Below, piece by piece: positions 34,039-42,455 of a stretch of 64,000 nt of DNA. The notes beneath the pieces were generated by a model. The model was not told the origin of the DNA, made no database searches, and saw nothing but the letters and a program-made list of their open reading frames with translations. The first letter of the stretch is position 1, and the number at the start of each line of letters is the position of its first letter. Source of the DNA: JAGWBF01 sp963663025 (lineage in GTDB: Bacteria > Chloroflexota > Dehalococcoidia > Lucifugimonadales > JAGWBF01); NCBI GenBank assembly GCA_963663025.1, contig OY760073.1, positions 1,922,001 to 1,986,000 of the forward strand, in the 5' to 3' direction. The position numbers and the translations under genes were made by a program.

Positions 34039-34071
34039 GAGATCGTCGTAGCCGTTAGCAGAAGACGGGCA

Positions 34072-34413
34072 TTGGAGCATGCCGATAGCGTGCTGGCCTC
34101 CCCTAAGGCCCACGTGGCCGTGGTCCTGCGCCACACCAAGGGCGGTGTCACCCTGCTACACCAGGGCAGGGCGTTGACCCGGTGCTACATCACGAGGACA
34201 GGGATGCGCGCCGCCCGCTTCACCGCCCACGCCCTTGGTGTCGATGTCCCCGCCTTGGGAGAGCAGGTGCAGGCCCGAGTGCCCACCGGAGTGCTCTGGC
34301 GGGCCATATCCATCTCGTGCCTGGACATGAGGAAGCCCGAAGTCTTGCCCCTGCTGGAGCGCCTGCTGGCTGAAGCTGAGATGCAGCGGACAGCGTCATC
34401 TACGGAGCTGTAA
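34072..34413 (+). CDS. Hypothetical protein downstream of the reductase
   Basis: This encodes about 113 residues if started at TTG 34072. I recognise no family. The sequence is mixed alpha/beta (HVAVVLRHTKGGVTLLHQG, ALGVDVPALGEQVQARVPTG) with a helical end (LPLLERLLAEAE). No clear ribosome site precedes the TTG. Remarkably, the frame is the same as that of the reductase and stays open from its TAG (34036-34038) onward, so no start is needed if that TAG is read through. It may be a small partner of the reductase or a decayed 3' extension. Confidence 0.45.
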   Translation: MEHADSVLASPKAHVAVVLRHTKGGVTLLHQGRALTRCYITRTGMRAARFTAHALGVDVPALGEQVQARVPTGVLWRAISISCLDMRKPEVLPLLERLLAEAEMQRTASSTEL

Positions 34414-34452
34414 GGGGCAATACCAGAAATTGAGGGACCTTAGCCGCGGAAG

Positions 34453-34851
34453 CTAGCCCCGTAGCCACCTCTTGAAGCGCTCCCACGCCGACGGGTTCTC
34501 TTCGATCAGGCGGCCCCGCCACCGCTTCTCGTAGCCCGACGATATCCCTGAGGAGCCTACGAAGAGCAGGAAGTAGGCGACAACGAACAACACCAGACCT
34601 GCTATCAGGAAGATGGTGAGGTTGCCCACACCCAGTGTCCCCACCGTCAACGCGATGAGGAGCAGGGCAAAGCTCGCCAGCATGAGCTTCCCGAGGTTGA
34701 GCTTGAAGCCTCTGACAGAGCGTCCCATGGAACCCAGCGGCCCACCGCCGGAGCCGCCCGAAGAGGAGCTCGACCTGCGTGAGTCCTTTGGCAGCACTTC
34801 TTCCACTTGCTTGAGGATCTCCTCAATCTCCTGTTTGTACTTGTCAGACAT
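34453..34851 (-). CDS. Hypothetical small membrane protein
   Basis: The 132-residue protein has an N-terminal amphipathic helix (SDKYKQEIEEILKQVEEVLP), then a Ser/Gly-rich linker (about 25-45). Two transmembrane helices follow (about 55-75 and 77-98, the latter FLIAGLVLFVVAYFLLFVG). A basic C-terminus (EKRWRGRLIEE...WERFKRWLRG) ends it. I know no function. Similar small 'helix-linker-two-TM' proteins are common in Chloroflexota genomes. It is convergent with the preceding ORF and separated from the next gene by 187 bases without clear features. Confidence 0.65.
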   Translation of the reverse strand: MSDKYKQEIEEILKQVEEVLPKDSRRSSSSSGGSGGGPLGSMGRSVRGFKLNLGKLMLASFALLLIALTVGTLGVGNLTIFLIAGLVLFVVAYFLLFVGSSGISSGYEKRWRGRLIEENPSAWERFKRWLRG

Positions 34852-35038
34852 TTCCTGCCCCCAGGAGCGATTCTATCCTATCGAGCTAAATGGGACCTTC
34901 AGTGCCCCGGACTCAGCCAAGTCTCCGGGACGCATTGGGGGTGATGCGGGCACCCTATCACCCTGTTCATCAATACAATATATCAAACTGCTGATGAGTG
35001 AGTCCAGCACCCATCCATAGGGGGATGGGGCGCAGGTC

Positions 35039-35584
35039 TTAGCTGCGCGTGCCGGCGTATTGCCAGCTTGGGTTGGCGTGCTCCGCCTCCACCCAGCCCG
35101 GCTTCTGGCGCCAGCGCAAGCCCTCGGGATCGTCAGGCACCTCTATGCCCTCGCCTTCCGAGGTCTCCAGGCCGTTAGGATGGTATACCAGCTCGATCAT
35201 GTTGCCGTCGGGGTCGTGGATGTAGGTGTAGTGCTCGCCGTTGTCCTCCCTGCGCCCCTGGTAGGGGTCATCGCCTCCAATGTTCCTGCCCAGGCTGCTG
35301 TTGGTGGTGCGGCTGTAGGGTATCTTCTCCTCATCTAGGTGGGCCAACATGGCATCCCAGTCATCCACTTCCAAGGCAAAGTGGACTGCGGGGACGAATA
35401 TCGGCTTGTCCACCTCGCTGAAGTGCATCTCAGCCGTGCCAATACGGAGCTGTAGCTGGCGCTTGTTCAACGCCGGGCCCCGGTCCAGGAACCGGGCACC
35501 CAGCACTCTCTCGTACCATTCGCGAGTGCGGTCCCGGTCGGTGATCTGGATGTTCACATGATGTACCAGCTTGACTCTGGGCAT
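35039..35584 (-). CDS. VOC-family (glyoxalase/dioxygenase-like) protein
   Basis: The 181-residue protein has a vicinal-oxygen-chelate fold. VKLVHHVNIQITDRDRTREWYERVLGARF is the first beta-alpha module with the metal His. AVHFALEVDDWDAMLAHLDEEKIPY gives the second His. HYTYIHDPDGNMIELVYHP supplies the final metal Glu. This is one full VOC domain with a C-terminal extension rich in Pro/Glu/Trp. The family includes glyoxalase I, fosfomycin enzymes and ring-cleaving dioxygenases, and the substrate cannot be read. ATG 35584 is preceded by GAGAGGAGG on the minus strand. Confidence 0.8.
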   Translation of the reverse strand: MPRVKLVHHVNIQITDRDRTREWYERVLGARFLDRGPALNKRQLQLRIGTAEMHFSEVDKPIFVPAVHFALEVDDWDAMLAHLDEEKIPYSRTTNSSLGRNIGGDDPYQGRREDNGEHYTYIHDPDGNMIELVYHPNGLETSEGEGIEVPDDPEGLRWRQKPGWVEAEHANPSWQYAGTRS

Positions 35585-35691
35585 CTCTACCTCCTCTCAG
35601 GGAGTTTGCCGATCTTGGCTACATTATGTTTCAGGTCCGGCGGCGAGAGCAACCCTCGGCCATATGCCGACCTCCGGCTTCCTGTGGACCA

Positions 35692-37299
35692 TCAGTTAAT
35701 CGACTTCTCGTAGCCCCGCCATTCCGCCTCGCGGAGGACGTACTTCTGCACCTTGCCGGTAGCGGTCTTGGGCAGGTCGCCGAACTCTACGTACTTCGGG
35801 GCCTTGAACCGGGCGATGCGCTCCTTGCAGAACTCGATAATCTCCTCCCCGTCCACCTTTTCGCCGGGCTTCCTCGTTACGAAGGCCTTGGGCACCTCTC
35901 CCCAGCGCTCGTCTGGCACCGCCACAACGCACACCTCGAGGACGCCTGGGTGCTCCATGATGACCTTCTCCACCTCCTGGCTGGAGATGTTCTCGCCCCC
36001 GGAAATGATGATGTCCTTGGCCCGGTCCTGGAGCTCGATGTAGCCGTCGGGATGGCGGACCGCCAAGTCGCCCGAGTGGAACCATCCTCCCCGAAAAGCC
36101 TCCTGGGTGGACTCGGCATCATCCAGGTAGCCCGACATGACGTTGTTGCCCCTCATTACCACCTCGCCGATGGCCACCCCGTCGTCGGCAACATCCTGCA
36201 TATTCCCATCCACCACCCTGAGATAATCGCCGGCAACCACGTAGGGCACCCCCTGTCTGGCTTTCAAGCGCGCCCGCTCCTCGGTGGTCAGGTCCTGCCA
36301 ACCGGGCTGGACGGCGCAGATGGTGTGGGGGCCGTAGGTCTCGGTCAAGCCGTAGAGGTGGTGGATCGATGCCCCCATGCCCTCCATGGTGCGGATGACC
36401 TGTGGGGAAGGAGGAGCGCCGGCGGTGGCGATGGTCAGTCCTGACAAGTCCTGGCCTTCGGCGTCTGGGGACGAGTACATGGATATCAGCACAGTGGGTG
36501 CTCCGCACATGTGGGTCACCCTCTCCTCCCGGATCAACCTGTAGATATCCACCGGGTCCGGCCTCCGGAGGCAGACGTGGGTACCACCAGCGGCCGTGAC
36601 CGCCCATGTGTAGCACCAGCCGTTGCAGTGGAACATGGGCAGGGTCCAGAGGTAGCTGCTTCGGGAGGACAGACCCATCTCGATTATCTCGCCCAGCGCG
36701 TTGAGATAAACGCCCCTGGCGGTGTACTGGACCCCCTTGGGCATGCCGGTGGTACCCGAGGTGTAGTTGATGGCGATGGTGTCCAGCTCCGATGACAGGC
36801 CGGCATGGTGGCCGCCGAGAGGCGCCGACTCAAGAAACGACTCGTAGTCGGGGCCGGGAATGTCGTCAGCTTTGGGTGCGGTGTCCACCACCTGCACGCA
36901 GGCCAAGTCCCTGTCCGACCCAGCCCGCACCTCCCGGACGACGGGAGCGAACTCCGAATCGAAAACCAACGCCTTGGCCCCCGAGTGGTTGATGATGTGG
37001 GTGACCTCCCGGGCAGAGAGCCTGTAGTTGATGGCCACCAGCACCGCCCCGATGCTCATCGGGCCGTAGTGGGCTTCCAGCATGGCGGGAATATTGGGCA
37101 GGAGAAAGGCTACCCGGTCACCGCGCCCCACGCCCAAGGACTTGAGGGCGCCGGCCAAGCGGTCCACCCTCTCGCAAAACTGGCGGTACGAGTAGCGCAG
37201 ATCGTTGTAGATGACCGCAGTCTTGTCCGGGTACACCCGGAGACTACGGGCTAGAAAGCCGGTAGGATCCAAATCTTGATACCAGGCAGCATCCATCAT
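35692..37299 (-). CDS. AMP-forming acyl-CoA synthetase
   Basis: The 535-residue ANL-superfamily ligase activates a carboxylic acid with ATP and joins it to CoA. Motifs seen are YTSGTTGMPKG (P-loop-like A3), HLYGLTETYGP (A5), GWFHSGDLAVRHPDGYIELQDR (A7-A8), KDIIISGGENISSQEVE (A8) and PKTATGKVQKYVLR with the catalytic Lys (A10). The overall sequence is nearest the medium/long-chain fatty acyl-CoA ligases. The chain length preference is not visible. It is encoded alone on the minus strand, 107 bases upstream in coordinates of the VOC gene. Confidence 0.88.
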   Translation of the reverse strand: MMDAAWYQDLDPTGFLARSLRVYPDKTAVIYNDLRYSYRQFCERVDRLAGALKSLGVGRGDRVAFLLPNIPAMLEAHYGPMSIGAVLVAINYRLSAREVTHIINHSGAKALVFDSEFAPVVREVRAGSDRDLACVQVVDTAPKADDIPGPDYESFLESAPLGGHHAGLSSELDTIAINYTSGTTGMPKGVQYTARGVYLNALGEIIEMGLSSRSSYLWTLPMFHCNGWCYTWAVTAAGGTHVCLRRPDPVDIYRLIREERVTHMCGAPTVLISMYSSPDAEGQDLSGLTIATAGAPPSPQVIRTMEGMGASIHHLYGLTETYGPHTICAVQPGWQDLTTEERARLKARQGVPYVVAGDYLRVVDGNMQDVADDGVAIGEVVMRGNNVMSGYLDDAESTQEAFRGGWFHSGDLAVRHPDGYIELQDRAKDIIISGGENISSQEVEKVIMEHPGVLEVCVVAVPDERWGEVPKAFVTRKPGEKVDGEEIIEFCKERIARFKAPKYVEFGDLPKTATGKVQKYVLREAEWRGYEKSIN

Positions 37300-37429
37300 C
37301 TTCTCCTGGTCATCGAAGACTCCAAGGGGCGGTCACTTGTGCAGCTCGCCCACGGGACAACCCAAATGATATTAGCCGACTTCCCGTGGGTCAACGATAA
37401 AGTAGACGGTGGTCATGAAGCCCAATCGT

Positions 37430-37630
37430 GGCCGACGGACAAGGCCTCTGGGCGGTCACTCAGCCTTGTCCGTTCGCCCTGAGGGAAATCGAAGGGGAAC
37501 GGACCTGGGAGGCTTTGTTACACCCTGCCTGTTTTACGACCAGGGCTTCCTGGATTGCGGCCTCCGCCGCAATGACGGCGAGACCAATCCCCCTCACCCC
37601 AACCCTCTCCCTCCAGGGGCGAGGGGGCAA
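37430..37630. repeat. Isolated repeat island 8
   Basis: A family B copy (about 37467-37503), a family A copy (about 37549-37578) and a family C box (about 37588-37625) occur together, ending right at the rarA 3' end. The remaining 37300-37430 shows no feature. It is the only cluster in the second two thirds of the window. Confidence 0.75.
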
Positions 37631-37632
37631 TT

Positions 37633-38979
37633 TTACTCTCTCTCACTCGGGCTCTCTCCTTCTGTGCGGTCCTTCCACCAGGCTCGAAGGCGGGCGGCGG
37701 CTTCCTTCTCCTGCCCTTCCTGGGACGGCTCGTAGTACGTCTTGTCTTTCAGAGCAGGGGGCAGATAGTCCTGGGGGACGAAGTGGTCTTCATAGTCGTG
37801 CCCGTACTTGTAACCCTTGCCATAACCCATGCTTTTCATCATGCCCGTTACAGCGTTGCGCAGGTGCATAGGCACAGGCTCGGTGGGCGAGCTCCTCACC
37901 TCGTCCCTCACCCTGTTCAAGGCTGCGTAGGCGGAGTTGCTCTTGGGTGCGCTGGCCAGGTATATGGTTGCCTCAGCTAGGGGGATGGCCCCCTCGGGCA
38001 TGCCCATGAAGTGGACGGCCTGCTGGGCGGACACGGCAAGGGTCAGGGCGGCCGGGTCGGCAAGGCCGATGTCCTCGGCCGCCAGGATGATCAGCCGGCG
38101 GGCTATGAACATTGGGTCCTCCCCCGACTCGATCATCCGCACCAGCCAGTACATGGCCCCATCGGGTGAAGATCCCCGGACGGACTTGATGAACGCCGAA
38201 ATGGTGTCGTAGTGCAGGTCCCCGGCCTTGTCGTACTGCAGGGAGCGTCGTTGGAGGGCATCCTCCATCAGGGCAAGGTCTACGGTCGACCTTCCGTCGG
38301 CGCCGGAGGCGCGCGCAGAGGCTTCCAGGCCGTTCAGGGCTGTCCTGGCATCCCCGTTGGAGATGCTCACAAGGTGCTCAAGGGCTTCATCATCGAGGCT
38401 GACTCCCAGGGCGCCCAGACCGTTCTCCTCGTCGGCCAATGCCCGGCGCACGATGGTCGCTATTTCCCCCTCGCCGAGGGGCTGCAGTGTGAACACGCGG
38501 CACCGGGACAGGAGGGGCGGGATGACCTCGAAGGACGGGTTTTCGGTGGTCGCCCCGATCAGGGTGAAGGTGCCATCCTCCACATAGGGTAGGACCACAT
38601 CCTGCTGGGCTTTGTTGAAGCGATGAATCTCGTCGATGAACAGGATGGTCTTCTGCCCATACATGCCCAGCCTCTCGTGGGCCTTGTCCACGATGCGCCG
38701 AAGGTCGGCCACGCCCGAGGCTACGGCGCTGATGGGTTCGAAGTGGGCGCTTGTAGCCCCGGCGATGATGTGGGCCAGGGTCGTCTTGCCGCTACCGGGA
38801 GGCCCCCAAAGTACCAGGGACGGCACCTGGTCGGACTCGATAGCCCGGCGGAGCACCTTGCCCTCCCCCACGATGAGGTCCTGTCCGACCAGGTCCGAAA
38901 GCACCTTGGGCCTCATCCGCCCGGCCAGGGGCGCCCCCCGCCGCTGCTTCTCTATGCGGTCATGCTCGAAAAGCTCCAT
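37633..38979 (-). CDS. rarA: Replication-associated recombination protein A
   Basis: RarA/MgsA is a AAA+ clamp-loader-like ATPase acting at stalled replication forks. The 448-residue length is typical. Seen are LAGRMRPKVLSDLVGQ at the start, Walker A GPPGSGKTTLA, Walker B ILFIDEIHRFNKAQQD, sensor 1 IGATTENPSFE, the arginine finger region LLSRCRVF, and the C-terminal tetramerisation domain with DLHYDTISAFIKSVRGSSPDGAMYWL and HDYEDHFVPQDYLP. It is divergent from the CPBP protease gene. The last residues abut a repeat island. Confidence 0.95.
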   Translation of the reverse strand: MELFEHDRIEKQRRGAPLAGRMRPKVLSDLVGQDLIVGEGKVLRRAIESDQVPSLVLWGPPGSGKTTLAHIIAGATSAHFEPISAVASGVADLRRIVDKAHERLGMYGQKTILFIDEIHRFNKAQQDVVLPYVEDGTFTLIGATTENPSFEVIPPLLSRCRVFTLQPLGEGEIATIVRRALADEENGLGALGVSLDDEALEHLVSISNGDARTALNGLEASARASGADGRSTVDLALMEDALQRRSLQYDKAGDLHYDTISAFIKSVRGSSPDGAMYWLVRMIESGEDPMFIARRLIILAAEDIGLADPAALTLAVSAQQAVHFMGMPEGAIPLAEATIYLASAPKSNSAYAALNRVRDEVRSSPTEPVPMHLRNAVTGMMKSMGYGKGYKYGHDYEDHFVPQDYLPPALKDKTYYEPSQEGQEKEAAARLRAWWKDRTEGESPSERE

Positions 38980-39109
38980 GGCATGCCCCCCAAGTAGGCC
39001 CAGTCTATTACACCCCCGTTTTGTTTACCAGTCAGCCGGATGGGTAGTAAGATTCCGGCGTGCCAACGCCTGTAACGAACTGCCACATTGCCGGACAACT
39101 GCGACAAAC

Positions 39110-39841
39110 ATGACTGAAGACTACCTGACTTTGGACACCAGCCCCCCGGGGGTGCCTTGGGGGGCGAGGCACGTCGTCCTGGGTGTTCTGCTCTTCATAG
39201 GCTGCCTCCTGGTTGCCATCACCCTGTACGAGGCGGCCAAGTGGGCCCTGGGCGTGGACCCCGGCCTGGAGTACGACCTGGTTATCCTGGGGATAATCAT
39301 CTCCGTACTCATGCTCGTTGCAGCGTGGGACATGGGCCCGCGCGCCCACAAGACCCCCTTCGCCTCCTTGGGCCTGGGGCTGCCGCGGAGGCGGGCGCTC
39401 TTCTACATGGCGCTGCCCATCCCGGTATTCCTAGCCAGCCTGGCATTCACCGTCGCCTATACTGCAGTCGTATCGGCCCTGGGATGGCACGGGCTGGAAC
39501 CGCCGGACACTCCCCTGGGCGACATCGAGATCGCCGGCGCCATCCTTATCCCCATATTTCTGCTCGTGGTGCTGTTCGGCCCCTTTGCCGAGGAGGTGCT
39601 CTTCCGGGGGTTCATCTACCCGGGCATAGCAAACAGCTTTGGCCCGATCAAGGCCGCCCTGGTGACCTCCGCCCTGTTTGCCCTGGCCCACCAGCAGGTC
39701 GGGGTCATGATTCCCATCTTCGTAACGGGCCTTATGCTTGCGTGGCTTTACCACCGCAGCGGCTCCATCTGGCCTTCTTTCATTGCCCATGGAACGCAGA
39801 ATGCCCTGGCCTTGGCCGTTTTCGCTTGGGGGTTGGGCTAG
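39110..39841 (+). CDS. CPBP intramembrane metalloprotease (CAAX/Abi family)
   Basis: This membrane protein of about 243 residues has around six hydrophobic segments. Its C-terminal half holds the family motifs: FAEEVLFRGFIYPGI (EExxxR), FALAHQQVG (FxxxH) and FIAHGTQNALA (HxxxN/B). These form the glutamate/histidine metal site of Rce1-like intramembrane proteases. The frame is open far upstream, but that part is antisense to rarA. ATG 39110 gives a normal product MTEDYLTLDTS. Its substrate is unknown. The trpA promoter lies over its last codons. Confidence 0.82.
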   Translation: MTEDYLTLDTSPPGVPWGARHVVLGVLLFIGCLLVAITLYEAAKWALGVDPGLEYDLVILGIIISVLMLVAAWDMGPRAHKTPFASLGLGLPRRRALFYMALPIPVFLASLAFTVAYTAVVSALGWHGLEPPDTPLGDIEIAGAILIPIFLLVVLFGPFAEEVLFRGFIYPGIANSFGPIKAALVTSALFALAHQQVGVMIPIFVTGLMLAWLYHRSGSIWPSFIAHGTQNALALAVFAWGLG

Positions 39842-39854
39842 AAGGGCGTATAAT
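39826..39854 (+). promoter_or_regulatory. Promoter of the trpA-aroH cluster
   Basis: A perfect TATAAT (39849-39854) lies eight bases after the CPBP stop, with TTGGGG (39826-39831) 17 bases upstream. The predicted leader is about 40 bases. Confidence 0.55.
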
Positions 39855-39901
39855 GTACGTTAACGTTGGGAAGAGGGGACCTTTGCGGAAGATGGAAACG
39901 A

Positions 39902-40705
39902 ATGATCCAGGACCGTATAGCTGCCAGGTTCCGGCGTATACAGGAGGAGGACCGCACCGGCCTCATCGTCTTCTTGACGGTCGGCTGTCCCGACCTGGAA
40001 TCCACCAGGCAGCTTGTCCCCGCACTTGCCCAATCGGGGGCTGACTGCATCGAGCTGGGGGTACCTTTCAGCGACCCCCTGGCGGAAGGCCCGACCATCC
40101 AGGCCTCCAGCTTCACAGCCCTTCAGAACGGCGTCACCCTGGGCGACTGTGTGGAGCTGGTGGCAGAGCTGCGCCCCAAGGTACCCGAAACTCCCCTGGT
40201 CCTGATGGGCTACTACAATCCCATCCTGCGCTACGGCTTATCCGCCTTTGCCAAGGATGCATCCGGGGCGGGAGTGGATGGCATTATCGTGGTGGATTTG
40301 CCCCCGGACGAGGCTGGGCCTCTGATGGAGCTGTGCAGGCCTGAGGGCATCCACGTTATCTCCCTCCTGGCCCCCACCAGCACCGATGAGCGGATCGCTT
40401 CAGCCTGCAGAGTCAGTTCCGGCTTCATCTACTGCGTCAGCTTGACAGGCGTTACCGGGGCGCGAGGTTCCCTCTCCAACAGGGTGTTTCCCCTGCTGGA
40501 ACGGGTGCGTAAGCACACCTCCCTTCCGCTGACGGCCGGATTCGGGATATCGACCCGGGAGCATATAGATTCCCTGGAAAGGAAAGCCCAAGCCGCCGTC
40601 GTGGGCAGCGCCCTGGTAGAAGTTGTGGCAAGCTCCCCCAGGGAGAAGATGGTCGAGAACGCCAGTCGATTCGTCGAGGCCCTGTCGGGAAAGGCGGGTC
40701 CCTGA
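39902..40705 (+). CDS. trpA: Tryptophan synthase alpha chain
   Basis: TrpA splits indole-3-glycerol phosphate to indole and glyceraldehyde 3-phosphate. From ATG 39902 it is 267 residues, the usual size; a TTG at 39866 is also in frame. Catalytic Glu is in CIELGVPFSDP and catalytic Asp in VDGIIVVDLPPDE. LMGYYNPILRYG, YCVSLTGVTGAR and GFGIST are phosphate and loop motifs. The partner trpB is not adjacent, which is unusual. The stop overlaps the aroH start as ATGA. Confidence 0.95.
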   Translation: MIQDRIAARFRRIQEEDRTGLIVFLTVGCPDLESTRQLVPALAQSGADCIELGVPFSDPLAEGPTIQASSFTALQNGVTLGDCVELVAELRPKVPETPLVLMGYYNPILRYGLSAFAKDASGAGVDGIIVVDLPPDEAGPLMELCRPEGIHVISLLAPTSTDERIASACRVSSGFIYCVSLTGVTGARGSLSNRVFPLLERVRKHTSLPLTAGFGISTREHIDSLERKAQAAVVGSALVEVVASSPREKMVENASRFVEALSGKAGP

Positions 40706-41067
40706 TGAGCGTCTGTCGGGGCATCAGGGGAGCGACAACCACCCCGGAGAACACCAGGGAAGCCATCTTTGCCGCAACCGAGGAGCTGCTACAGCAGATG
40801 GTGGCCGCCAACGATATCGTCGAAGCTGACGTTGCGGCTATGTTCTTGACCGCCACCCAGGACCTTAACGCAGCCTTCCCCGCCACCGCCGTGCGGAGGA
40901 TGGGCTGGGAGAAGACCGCCCTGTTGTGTAGCCCCGAAATCGCGGTGCCAAACAGCTTGTCCAAGTGCATCCGCGTACTTATACTTGTGAATACGGATAA
41001 AGGTCCCGACGACCTCGTACATGTATATCTCAGGGATGCAACTACCCTGAGGAGCGATAACGAATAG
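40705..41067 (+). CDS. aroH: Chorismate mutase (AroH type)
   Basis: AroH rearranges chorismate to prephenate at the head of phenylalanine and tyrosine synthesis. The 120-residue protein is the trimeric Bacillus-type fold. CRGIRGATT holds the active-site Arg, CSPEIAVPNSLSKCIRVLI holds the Glu, Cys and second Arg, and DLVHVYLRDATTLR ends it with the tail Tyr/Arg. It overlaps trpA (ATGA), so it is translationally coupled. A 132-base gap separates it from the DAHP synthase. Confidence 0.93.
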   Translation: MSVCRGIRGATTTPENTREAIFAATEELLQQMVAANDIVEADVAAMFLTATQDLNAAFPATAVRRMGWEKTALLCSPEIAVPNSLSKCIRVLILVNTDKGPDDLVHVYLRDATTLRSDNE

Positions 41068-41175
41068 GGATTTTCGAGAACGGATGGTCCGGCTGCTAGA
41101 GGCTCCTGTATGGCCTTCCAAGGGTTGAAGGTCGGAGCGGGATATCCAACGCCCCCTATGCCAGCACACTGTACG

Positions 41176-41191
41176 TTCCTGTAGAAAGGAA
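41176..41191 (+). promoter_or_regulatory. Weak hairpin covering the aroF ribosome site
   Basis: TTCCT (41176-41180) can pair with AGGAA (41187-41191), which is part of the AAGGAAG ribosome site nine bases before ATG 41200. GGCCTTC/GAAGGTC forms another stem near 41115-41136. These could reduce translation but are short. Confidence 0.25.
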
Positions 41192-41199
41192 GACCGGCA

Positions 41200-42228
41200 A
41201 TGATCGTGGTGATGCATAGAGACAGCACCCAGGCGCAACTGGATGGGGTGAAGGGGCGGATAGAAGGTCACGGGCTGCAGGCCCAGGTGTCGGAAGGGGT
41301 CGAAAGGACCGTCGTTGGTGTATTGGGCCAGACCTTCCGCGAGTTGAAGGATGAGTTGGAGCTCCTCCCCGGGGTCTCGGAGGTGGTACTCATCTCCAAG
41401 CCTTACAAGCTGTCAAGCAGAGAGTTCAAACCCGAGGACACCATCGTAAGGGTTGGGGACACCTCCATCGGCGGCGACGAAGTGGTCGTGATGGCCGGCC
41501 CCTGCGCAGTGGAGAACGAGAAGCAGTTGCTCACCACGGCCTATGAGGTAAAGAAGGCCGGTGCACAGATACTTCGAGGAGGAGCTTTCAAGCCCCGCTC
41601 GTCGCCCTACAGCTTCAGGGGGATGGGTGTCCAGGGCCTTCAGCTCCTAGCCAAGGCCCGGGAGGAGACAGGGCTTCCCGTCATAACCGAGGTTATGTCT
41701 CCCGAAGATGTGGGAATGGTCGCCCAGTACGCCGACGTCCTGCAAATCGGCGCCCGCAACGCCCAGAACTTCAACCTTTTGGATGCGGTGGGGAAGGTCC
41801 GCAAGCCCGTAATGGTCAAGAGGGGCTTCGCAGCATCCTACGAGGAATGGCTGCTGGCTGCGGAATACGTCCTGTCAGGGGGCAACAGCCAGGTCATTCT
41901 GTGCGAACGAGGCATTAGGACCTTCGAGACGGCCACGCGCTTCACCCTGGATCTAACCGCCATTCCGATGATAAAGAACCTGAGCCATCTACCCATCATC
42001 TCCGATCCAAGCCACAGCACCGGCAAGACGAACCTGGTGCCGCCGATGGTCCTGGCTTCGGTAGCATCGGGCGCCCACGGCGTGATGGTAGAGGTACATC
42101 CCGACCCCGCGACAGCTATGTGTGACGGGGCGCAGGCCCTGACCTTCGAAATCTTCCACAAGACCATGGGTCAGCTTAACGACGTAGCCTCCGCCTTGGG
42201 TATGGGACGCGTCAAAGTGGCCGTTTAA
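41200..42228 (+). CDS. aroF: 3-deoxy-7-phosphoheptulonate synthase
   Basis: This DAHP synthase makes the first shikimate-pathway intermediate from PEP and erythrose 4-phosphate. The 342-residue protein is the type I-beta form. An N-terminal ferredoxin-like regulatory domain (MIVVMHRDSTQAQLDGVKGRI..., residues 1-75) precedes the barrel with AGPCAVE, GGAFKPRSSPYSFRGMG, VMVKRGF, LCERGIRTFE and SDPSHSTGK (metal and PEP ligands). The N-terminal domain usually mediates feedback control by aromatic amino acids. It lies downstream of trpA-aroH, forming an aromatic amino acid cluster. Confidence 0.93.
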   Translation: MIVVMHRDSTQAQLDGVKGRIEGHGLQAQVSEGVERTVVGVLGQTFRELKDELELLPGVSEVVLISKPYKLSSREFKPEDTIVRVGDTSIGGDEVVVMAGPCAVENEKQLLTTAYEVKKAGAQILRGGAFKPRSSPYSFRGMGVQGLQLLAKAREETGLPVITEVMSPEDVGMVAQYADVLQIGARNAQNFNLLDAVGKVRKPVMVKRGFAASYEEWLLAAEYVLSGGNSQVILCERGIRTFETATRFTLDLTAIPMIKNLSHLPIISDPSHSTGKTNLVPPMVLASVASGAHGVMVEVHPDPATAMCDGAQALTFEIFHKTMGQLNDVASALGMGRVKVAV

Positions 42229-42323
42229 CGAGGTGTCGAGCCTGGGTTTCTGTCCCTAGTCACGGGTTGGCTCTTGAACCGCATGCGGGCGGTTGATGCG
42301 GGTGCTTCTCTACCCAGCTCAGT

Positions 42324-42352
42324 TTGACGCTCATGGGTAGCTATGCTAACAT
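42324..42352 (+). promoter_or_regulatory. ribF promoter
   Basis: TTGACG (42324-42329) and TAACAT (42347-42352) are 17 bases apart. The predicted start (about 42359) coincides with the first base of the helix described next. Confidence 0.6.
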
Positions 42353-42359
42353 CGCCCCA

Positions 42360-42452
42360 GGTCCGGCGCTTCCATCCTTCTTTCCACTTGGGTCAGCCGC
42401 CCTCCACTTTCCGCCGGTTCGCCTTGGCCGGACCTAAGGGGTGTTCAGGTCC
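42360..42452 (+). promoter_or_regulatory. Candidate structured leader switch of ribF
   Basis: GGTCCGGC (42360-42367) and GCCGGACC (42427-42434) can form a perfect 8-bp closing helix around 59 bases. GGACC (42430-42434) can instead pair with GGTCC (42448-42452), three bases before ATG 42456, hiding the translation start. The two pairings exclude each other. The sequence does not match the known FMN riboswitch consensus. Confidence 0.4.
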
Positions 42453-42455
42453 CGC

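Noticed and set aside
38636..39109. N-terminal extension of the CPBP protease
   Set aside because: The open frame lies antisense to rarA and encodes no plausible signal. The ATG at 39110 gives a normal membrane protein.
42277..42294. Terminator after the DAHP synthase gene
   Set aside because: AACCGC/GCGGTT forms a 6-bp hairpin but no T-run follows, so I do not call it.
42360..42452. FMN riboswitch before ribF
   Set aside because: The expected conserved FMN-aptamer blocks are not visible, so only an unnamed structured leader is claimed.
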